Shown: positions 1-5,056 of the stretch, in pieces
Numbering within the stretch: the first letter of the stretch is position 1
Layout: the number at the start of each line of letters is the position of its first letter
Source: a bacterium
Lineage (GTDB): Bacteria > Fidelibacterota > UBA2242
NCBI GenBank assembly: GCA_018895675.1
Contig: JAHIOG010000121.1
Location: 1-8,100, forward strand
DNA: 8,100 bases
Direction of reading: 5' to 3'
The notes under the pieces: model-generated
The model's input: the letters and a program-made list of their open reading frames with translations, nothing else
What the model was told of the DNA's origin: nothing
The model's database searches: none
Made by a program: the position numbers and the translations under genes

Positions 1-3
1 GAC

Positions 4-561
4 GTGAGTGTAAGACCGGATTGGTGGATTGAAAAAATGTGCGAAAAATACAGAATGATCGAACCATTTGAAAAAGGGCAGGTCAGCAAGGGCGTCATTT
101 CGTTTGGAATATCGGCGTATGGCTATGATATGCGGATCGCTAATGAATTCAGGGTTTTCAAAGAGAAAGCCGGCATCGTAATCGATCCGAAAAATATTGA
201 CGATTCACTGTTTGAAACAGTGATAGCGGATGTCTGTACTATTCCGGCAAACAGTTTTGTATTAGCGCGAAGCGTTGAATATTTCCGGATTCCCAGGAAT
301 GTAGTCACCCTGACATCCGGCAAATCAACATATGCGCGCTGTGGAGTTATCGTAAATGTCACGCCTTTTGAACCGGAGTGGGAGGGATACGTGACGATAT
401 CGATATCAAATACAGCTCCTGTTCCTGTAAAAATCTATGCCAATGAAGGATTATGCCAGGTATTGTTCTTCGAGAGCGACGATGATTGCAAAGTATCTTA
501 CGCCGATAAAAAGGGTCAATATCAAGCCCAAAAGAAAATAACATCAGCTAAAATCAAATGA
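4..561 (+). CDS. dcd: dCTP deaminase family protein (Dcd) with catalytic Glu replaced by Ser
   Basis: Dcd deaminates dCTP to dUTP, feeding dTMP synthesis, and works as a cytoplasmic homotrimer with the trimeric dUTPase fold. The 185 residues carry the family hallmarks: an ISFG-SAYGYDMR block (residues 32-44), ARSVEYFRIPRN (88-99), GKSTYARCG (106-114) with Ser108 and Arg112 matching E. coli Ser111 and Arg115, TPFEPEWEGYVT (120-131), a KIYANEG block (143-149), and a C-terminal KKGQYQAQ segment. Residue 133 is Ser (codon TCG, 400-402). An ungapped alignment from the conserved Trp126 (E. coli Trp131) places it on the catalytic general base Glu138, so deaminase activity is in doubt. The GTG start matches where homologues of this subtype begin (MS-x-K/R-x-D-x-W), but its ribosome binding site lies outside the window. 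The stop codon overlaps the ispH start in ATGA, which suggests translational coupling. Family assignment is secure; activity is not. Confidence 0.93.
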   Translation: MSVRPDWWIEKMCEKYRMIEPFEKGQVSKGVISFGISAYGYDMRIANEFRVFKEKAGIVIDPKNIDDSLFETVIADVCTIPANSFVLARSVEYFRIPRNVVTLTSGKSTYARCGVIVNVTPFEPEWEGYVTISISNTAPVPVKIYANEGLCQVLFFESDDDCKVSYADKKGQYQAQKKITSAKIK

Positions 562-1403
562 ATTCACTAACTATTACAATTGCGAAAGATGTCGGGTTTT
601 GTTTCGGCGTGAAACGGGCAATAGATATGGCTCGTGACGCCGCCGAAACTTATGGAAAAGTCGCCATGTTGGGCGATATTGTTCATAATGAAATTGTGAT
701 AGATGATCTCAAGAACAGCGGTGTGGTTATCTATCAGAATATTGATGATATTCCACAAGGGATGCCGGTGTTGTTTCGATCTCATGGCACACGCAAGGAA
801 TTTTGGAAAAAAGCCAGAGAACGGGGACTGAAGATTATCGATGCCACCTGTCCGTTGGTGAATGAGATTCTCAAAGCCTCACAATTACTTGAAAGCGAGG
901 GACGAACTGTTATAATAATCGGAGATTCCGGGCATGATGAGGTAGAAGCGATTGCCAGTCAGTTATCGAATCCGATTGTTATCGCGACGGCAAAAGATGC
1001 TTTCAAAATGAAACCTGTCAAAAAAGCCGGCGTCGTGATTCAATCGACCCAGTTTGTTGAAAATGTAAATCAAATAATCACCATTTTAATATCAAAAATT
1101 CAAGATTTAAGGATCATTAATACAATCTGTACACCAACCCGTGACAGACAGTCTCAGCTCAAGGAACTTGCTGTAAGTAGCGACGTTATGATAATTGTGG
1201 GTTCTTTCACAAGCGCAAATACAAAGCGATTAACATTGATTTCATCACGATTAAATCCCAGAAGCCACCAGGTACAGGGACCTGATGATATTCAATCAGG
1301 GTGGTTTAAAGATGCTCAAACAGTCGGAATTTCTGCCGGCGCTTCCACACCGTATGAAATTGTGAGAAAAGTTGCGAAAAAAATAAATAATTTACCGATA
1401 TAA
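558..1403 (+). CDS. ispH: 4-hydroxy-3-methylbut-2-enyl diphosphate reductase (IspH/LytB)
   Basis: IspH is the last enzyme of the MEP isoprenoid pathway: a cytoplasmic [4Fe-4S] protein that reduces HMBPP to IPP and DMAPP. The three cluster-binding cysteines are present at Cys15 (VGFCFGVKRA), Cys98 (DATCPLV) and Cys191 (TICTPTRDRQ). The substrate-site residues are also present: His43 (VHNE), His76 (RSHG), His126 and Glu128 (GHDEVEA), Thr164 (QSTQ), Ser219-x-Asn221 and Ser263 (GASTP). At 281 residues it has the normal length of the single-domain bacterial form. The ATG at 558 overlaps the dcd stop by four bases and has no clear Shine-Dalgarno sequence, so translation is probably coupled to dcd. 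Its pathway partner Dxs is encoded at the end of the same operon. Nothing looks broken. Confidence 0.97.
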   Translation: MNSLTITIAKDVGFCFGVKRAIDMARDAAETYGKVAMLGDIVHNEIVIDDLKNSGVVIYQNIDDIPQGMPVLFRSHGTRKEFWKKARERGLKIIDATCPLVNEILKASQLLESEGRTVIIIGDSGHDEVEAIASQLSNPIVIATAKDAFKMKPVKKAGVVIQSTQFVENVNQIITILISKIQDLRIINTICTPTRDRQSQLKELAVSSDVMIIVGSFTSANTKRLTLISSRLNPRSHQVQGPDDIQSGWFKDAQTVGISAGASTPYEIVRKVAKKINNLPI

Positions 1404-1427
1404 ATCTGTAAATTATGTAATGGAATA

Positions 1428-1443
1428 AAAGGAGTTATTTGCA
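1428..1443 (+). promoter_or_regulatory. Ribosome binding site of pdxS
   Basis: AAAGGAG ends at 1434, nine bases before the ATG at 1444. It is the strongest Shine-Dalgarno sequence in the operon, which fits a protein needed in bulk (PdxS forms a 12-mer core), and it fixes the pdxS start. Confidence 0.8.
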
Positions 1444-2325
1444 ATGGATAAAGGTTCTTTTGAAGTAAAAGTCGGATTGGCGGAGATGCTTAAGGGAGGC
1501 GTTATCATGGATGTGACCACTCCTGAACAGGCAAAGATCGCCGAAGATGCAGGCGCTGTTGCGGTAATGGCGCTTGAACGAATTCCGGCAGATATACGCG
1601 AACATGGTGGAATTGCACGGATGTCCGGCCCGAATGTTATTAAAGCAATTCAGAGCACTGTCTCAATTCCGGTTATGGCGAAATGTCGTATCGGTCATTT
1701 TGTTGAAGCGCAAATCTTAGAAGCCCTTAAAGTTGATTTTATCGATGAGAGTGAAGTATTAACCCCTGCCGATGAAGAGAATCATATCTGGAAACATGAT
1801 TTTAAAGTGCCCTTTGTTTGCGGTTGCCGCGATTTGGGTGAAGCCCTGAGAAGAATCGGCGAAGGCGCTGCATTGATCAGAACAAAAGGTGAGGCGGGCA
1901 GTGGGAATATCGTGGAAGCCGTCCGTCATATGCGCCGGGTCCAAAAGGATATTCACAGGTTAACGACACTGCGGGATGATGAATTAATGGCGGCAGCCAA
2001 GGAAATGGGCGCGCCATTCGAAATCGTCCGGCAAGTAGCGAAAACAGGGAAACTGCCGGTTCCGAATTTTGCAGCCGGCGGCGTGGCGACTCCCGCCGAT
2101 GCGGCTTTGATGATGCAATTAGGCGCGGAGACTGTCTTCGTTGGATCAGGTATATTTAAATCGGAGGATCCGGCAGATCGTGCGAAAGCGATTGTTCTGG
2201 CAACGACCTATTATAACGATCCTGAAAAACTGGCTGAAGTTTCAATGGGATTGAAAGATGCCATGAAAGGGCTGGATATTGCTTCCATCCCGGAAGAGGA
2301 ACGCCTGGCGAAGCGCGGCTGGTGA
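1444..2325 (+). CDS. pdxS: Pyridoxal 5'-phosphate synthase, synthase subunit PdxS
   Basis: PdxS (Pdx1/YaaD) builds PLP from ribose 5-phosphate, glyceraldehyde 3-phosphate and ammonia delivered by PdxT; it forms a dodecameric TIM-barrel core in the cytoplasm. The 293 residues align along their whole length with B. subtilis PdxS (294 residues). Asp23 (GVIMDV), Lys80 (VMAKCRIGH) and Lys148 (RTKGEAGSGN) match the catalytic Asp24, Lys81 and Lys149. Other fixed blocks are ALERIPADIR (43-52), DESEVLTPADEE (101-112), PFVCGCRDLGEA (123-134), NFAAGGVATPADAALMMQLG near residue 210, FVGSGIFKS, and the terminal RGW. It sits 40 bases after ispH and 26 bases before its partner pdxT. The pairing shows the DXP-independent PLP route, even though Dxs is encoded nearby. 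Confidence 0.98.
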   Translation: MDKGSFEVKVGLAEMLKGGVIMDVTTPEQAKIAEDAGAVAVMALERIPADIREHGGIARMSGPNVIKAIQSTVSIPVMAKCRIGHFVEAQILEALKVDFIDESEVLTPADEENHIWKHDFKVPFVCGCRDLGEALRRIGEGAALIRTKGEAGSGNIVEAVRHMRRVQKDIHRLTTLRDDELMAAAKEMGAPFEIVRQVAKTGKLPVPNFAAGGVATPADAALMMQLGAETVFVGSGIFKSEDPADRAKAIVLATTYYNDPEKLAEVSMGLKDAMKGLDIASIPEEERLAKRGW

Positions 2326-2351
2326 AGTAATCGGTTTTATTATCATTTAAA

Positions 2352-2927
2352 ATGAATTTTAAATCTACTACAATCGGTGTTCTCGGACTTCAAGGGGCAT
2401 TTGCCAGGCATATTGCTATGCTTGATAAACTCGGCGTACAGACGATGCAAATCCGATATCCAAACGAGATTGATAACTGCGACGGATTAATTCTGCCGGG
2501 AGGCGAATCGACAACAATATCAAAGCTTCTGGATGAAATGAAACTCCGTGAGTGTATTCAAAAATATAATCGCCCGATGTTCGGAACCTGTGCGGGAGCG
2601 ATATTATTATCGAGAAATTCCGATGATCCCCGTATTCAAACGCTTAATCGTGTCCCAATCAATACTCAACGAAATGCATACGGCAGACAGGTGGAATCAT
2701 TTATCGCATCTGTTGATCTGAGCTTTGATAAGAAGCCGTTTAACGCGGTTTTCATTCGTGCTCCCAAATTACGACAACCAGGTAAAGAAGTGAAGGTTTT
2801 AGGTACGATAAATGGCGAAATCGCATTCGTCCAATATAAAAATATTCTCCTTTCAACATTTCATCCCGAATTGACAGATGATCCGCGCATTCATAGCTAC
2901 TTTATTAAACAACTTATACGGAAATAA
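2352..2927 (+). CDS. pdxT: Pyridoxal 5'-phosphate synthase, glutaminase subunit PdxT
   Basis: PdxT (Pdx2/YaaE) is a class I glutamine amidotransferase that hydrolyses glutamine and channels ammonia to PdxS. The 191 residues include GVLGLQGAFARH (9-20), the oxyanion-loop motif LPGGESTT (48-55), the nucleophile elbow FGTCAGAILL with Cys80, RNAYGRQVESF (107-117), IRAP (135-138), and FHPELTDD (170-177) with His171 and Glu173. The triad therefore matches B. subtilis Cys79-His170-Glu172. Length is normal for the family. The start has no good Shine-Dalgarno sequence (the upstream stretch is T/A-rich), so translation may depend on the pdxS ribosomes just upstream. The stop is followed six bases later by the dxs ATG. 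Confidence 0.97.
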   Translation: MNFKSTTIGVLGLQGAFARHIAMLDKLGVQTMQIRYPNEIDNCDGLILPGGESTTISKLLDEMKLRECIQKYNRPMFGTCAGAILLSRNSDDPRIQTLNRVPINTQRNAYGRQVESFIASVDLSFDKKPFNAVFIRAPKLRQPGKEVKVLGTINGEIAFVQYKNILLSTFHPELTDDPRIHSYFIKQLIRK

Positions 2928-2933
2928 TGAATT

Positions 2934-4823
2934 ATGCTTGATCCGATACAAAAAGATATTGATTATAAAATTTTAACTAAAATTGAATCCCCGGATGATA
3001 TTAAAAAATTAGATCAGACTGAGTTGACTACTCTGAGCTCTGAATTACGACATTACATCATTGAAACAATAAAAAAAACCGGCGGACATCTGGCGCCCAG
3101 CCTGGGTGTTATTGAACTGACGATAGCGTTACATTATGTTTATAATACTCCTGACGACAAACTTGTCTGGGACGTTGGACATCAGGCGTATGGCCATAAA
3201 ATTCTGACGGGGCGCCGCGAGCAAATAAAGCGGATCAGACAGTTAGGAGGCATCAGCGGATTTTGCAAAATCCACGAAAGTGAGTATGATGCATTTGGCG
3301 CCGGACATGCCAGCACATCAATTTCCGCGGCGGTGGGCTTGGCGGTCGCCAGGGATTTGAAAGGATTGAAAAACCGGGTTGTTGCGATCATTGGAGATGG
3401 GGCTCTGACCGGCGGCTTGGCGCTTGAGGGATTGAATAATATCTGTAATGTAAAAGGACAATTTTTAGTTGTTTTAAATGACAATGAAATGTCCATTTCC
3501 CGCAATGTTGGCGCTTTGAGTCAATATTTAACCCGGATTATTACAAATCCGAAATATTTGAATGTTAAAAATCAGGTCTGGAATTCACTGGCGTTATTAC
3601 CCAAAGGCGCCGGCACGATACGGAAATTAGGGCGAAAAACTCTAGAATCATTAAAGAATTTTATTGCGCCCGGAATTCTGTTTGAAGAATTCGGATTCAG
3701 ATATTACGGACCGGTTGATGGTCACAACATGAGTCAGATGATATCAACGCTGCAAAACATTAAAAACCTTAATTATCCTGTTCTTTTGCATGTTATTACA
3801 CAAAAGGGCAGAGGGTTGGCAATTGCGGAAAACGATCCCACTAAATATCATGGAGTTGGTCCGATTGAACCGTCTGTGGAAAAAGAAGAAAGTATAGCGC
3901 CTCCGTTCTTAGAAGCATTCGGAAAAATCGCTTGTGAAATAGGGGAAAAGAATAAAAAAGCAGTTTTTATCACAGCAGCGATGTGTGACGGGACGGGACT
4001 TGTTGAGTACCGTAGGAAGTTCCCGGAGAACTATTTCGATGTTGGAATTGCAGAAGGACACGCGGTTACTTTTGCGGGTGGATTAGCCGTTGGAGGTTAT
4101 CGTCCTGTAGTGGCGATTTACTCGACATTTCTTCAGCGATCATTTGACCAGATCATACATGATATTGCTCTCCAAAAATTGCCGGTGGTTTTTGTTATGG
4201 ACAGAGCGGGACTTGTGGGAGAAGACGGACCGACTCATCACGGCACATTTGATTTGAGTTATATGAGCATGATTCCAGATATGATCATTGCAGCGCCCCG
4301 GAATGGCAATGAATTACGGGATTTACTATTTACGTCGCTTGCCCAGGATAAAAATCCTTTTGTAATTCGATATCCGAAGGATTCCTGTGTGGAATTCAGT
4401 GAGAATCTTAAACCAGAAGTTTTAGATATAGGCAGCTGGATTAAGATTCGTGAAGGCAAAGATATTGCTATATTATCTGTTGGTACAATGACTAATGTGG
4501 CTGAAAAGGCTATCGGAATTGTAGAAGAGGAATCCATTTCACCGACGTTAATTCATGCCCAATTCATCAAACCAATTGATAAAACCTATCTGAAGAAAAT
4601 TGTTGAAAATCATTCGACTATCATAACGATCGAAGAGAATAGTCTCGCCGGCGGGTTTGGCAATATAATTAATAGTATCGTATCTAAAAATAGATGGAAA
4701 GTGAATATAAAATCTCTTGGATTGCCCGATAAATTTATTGAACATGGGCCAAGAGATGTATTATTAAAAAATGTTGGTCTCGATCCGGAAGGAGTTGCGT
4801 CTGAAATCAGGAAAGTGCGTTAA
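2934..4823 (+). CDS. dxs: 1-deoxy-D-xylulose-5-phosphate synthase (Dxs)
   Basis: Dxs condenses pyruvate with glyceraldehyde 3-phosphate, using thiamine diphosphate and Mg2+, to give DXP. This is the first step of the MEP pathway and also a thiamine precursor. At 629 residues it is a normal full-length transketolase-like enzyme (E. coli about 620). The N-terminal TPP domain has GGHLAPSLG (His52), WDVGHQAY (79-86), GAGHASTS (122-129), and the Mg/TPP motif GDGALTGG (154-161) running to LNDNEMSIS (181-189). The central pyrimidine domain has GIAEGHAVTFAGG with Glu374 (E. coli Glu370), YSTFLQRSFDQ (396-406) and DRAGLVGEDGPTHHG (423-437). IRYPKD (478-483) and a C-terminal transketolase domain with EENSLAGGFG (567-576) follow. 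The frame is closed by a TGA directly upstream, so the ATG at 2934 is the first possible ATG. It is the last gene of the operon. Confidence 0.98.
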   Translation: MLDPIQKDIDYKILTKIESPDDIKKLDQTELTTLSSELRHYIIETIKKTGGHLAPSLGVIELTIALHYVYNTPDDKLVWDVGHQAYGHKILTGRREQIKRIRQLGGISGFCKIHESEYDAFGAGHASTSISAAVGLAVARDLKGLKNRVVAIIGDGALTGGLALEGLNNICNVKGQFLVVLNDNEMSISRNVGALSQYLTRIITNPKYLNVKNQVWNSLALLPKGAGTIRKLGRKTLESLKNFIAPGILFEEFGFRYYGPVDGHNMSQMISTLQNIKNLNYPVLLHVITQKGRGLAIAENDPTKYHGVGPIEPSVEKEESIAPPFLEAFGKIACEIGEKNKKAVFITAAMCDGTGLVEYRRKFPENYFDVGIAEGHAVTFAGGLAVGGYRPVVAIYSTFLQRSFDQIIHDIALQKLPVVFVMDRAGLVGEDGPTHHGTFDLSYMSMIPDMIIAAPRNGNELRDLLFTSLAQDKNPFVIRYPKDSCVEFSENLKPEVLDIGSWIKIREGKDIAILSVGTMTNVAEKAIGIVEEESISPTLIHAQFIKPIDKTYLKKIVENHSTIITIEENSLAGGFGNIINSIVSKNRWKVNIKSLGLPDKFIEHGPRDVLLKNVGLDPEGVASEIRKVR

Positions 4824-4972
4824 ACAACATCTTCATATTCCGGTTATATTTTATACTGTTCTTAATCCATGAGTGTATTTGTATTGACCATAACAGTCCC
4901 GCTTAAGATTTATCCTGATAGTAGAGTACCAACATCTGGGGTATTTCCTCTATCCATTTAATGTTTAAGAGA

Positions 4973-4988
4973 TGTGAGGTAGGTCACA
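4973..4988 (+). promoter_or_regulatory. CRP/FNR-family operator, exact TGTGA-N6-TCACA
   Basis: TGTGA (4973-4977), spacer GGTAGG, TCACA (4984-4988): both half-sites match the CRP consensus at all ten fixed bases. The symmetry extends outward, with 7 of 8 bases in each arm complementary when AGA on the left and GCT on the right are included. The centre (between 4980 and 4981) is 41.5 bases upstream of the start site predicted from the TATACT box at 5010. That is the spacing of class II CRP activation, where the activator overlaps the -35 region. The motif is seen directly; the identity of the regulator and activation rather than repression are inferred. Confidence 0.6.
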
Positions 4989-5009
4989 GCTACGTAAGCT
5001 AAATTCAAT

Positions 5010-5022
5010 TATACTACCAAAT
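5010..5022 (+). promoter_or_regulatory. Predicted -10 box and start site for the lipoprotein gene
   Basis: TATACT (5010-5015) matches the sigma-70-type -10 consensus at five of six positions and predicts transcription from about 5022. The corresponding -35 position (around 4987-4992, CAGCTA) is very poor, as expected of a promoter that needs an activator bound at the adjacent palindrome. The resulting leader would be about 35 bases long. Confidence 0.4.
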
Positions 5023-5044
5023 GTTTCAGTTATTCAAAATATTG

Positions 5045-5051
5045 AAAGGTG
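5045..5051 (+). promoter_or_regulatory. Ribosome binding site that decides the lipoprotein start
   Basis: AAAGGTG lies five bases before the ATG at 5057. The other in-frame ATG, at 5021, has no purine-rich sequence at the right distance and would fall at the predicted transcription start itself. The site therefore supports 5057. Confidence 0.65.
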
Positions 5052-5056
5052 TGATT

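Larger units (their letters stand above)
4824..5056 (+). other. Intergenic regulatory region between dxs and the lipoprotein gene
   Basis: This non-coding gap is where the operon ends and a new transcription unit starts. I see no GC-rich stem followed by a T-run after dxs, so no intrinsic terminator can be called. The right half holds a CRP-type palindrome (4973-4988), a TATACT -10 box (5010-5015) and a ribosome binding site (5045-5051). The left half (4824-4970) is AT-rich with scattered promoter-like hexamers (TATATT at 4845, TATACT at 4852, TTGACC at 4884), none of which form a well-spaced pair. Confidence 0.6.

Noticed and set aside
1391..1421. Possible internal promoter before pdxS (TTTACC and TGTAAT)
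   Set aside because: The spacing is 19 bases with a weak -35 in very AT-rich sequence; close gene packing makes read-through from upstream a sufficient explanation.
2927..2941. ATG overlapping the pdxT stop codon
   Set aside because: It runs four codons to a TGA in a different frame from dxs. The true dxs start is the ATG at 2934.
3182..3505. Open frame of 107 codons on the minus strand
   Set aside because: It lies wholly inside the conserved TPP-binding domain of dxs, has no ribosome binding site or recognisable motif, and is a shadow of the real gene. The same holds for the other antisense frames inside dcd, ispH, pdxS, dxs and the lipoprotein gene.
4884..4914. Possible sigma-70 promoter, TTGACC with a downstream TTTATC
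   Set aside because: The -10 match is only three of six at a 19-base spacing, and it lies further from the gene than the better-supported TATACT box.
4932..4975. ACATCT/AGATGT inverted repeat as a dxs terminator
   Set aside because: A six-base AT-rich stem with a 32-base loop and no following T-run cannot act as an intrinsic terminator.
4978..5018. GGTAG...CTACC inverted repeat flanking the promoter
   Set aside because: A five-base stem with a 31-base loop is not meaningful, and its left arm lies within the better-explained CRP-type site.
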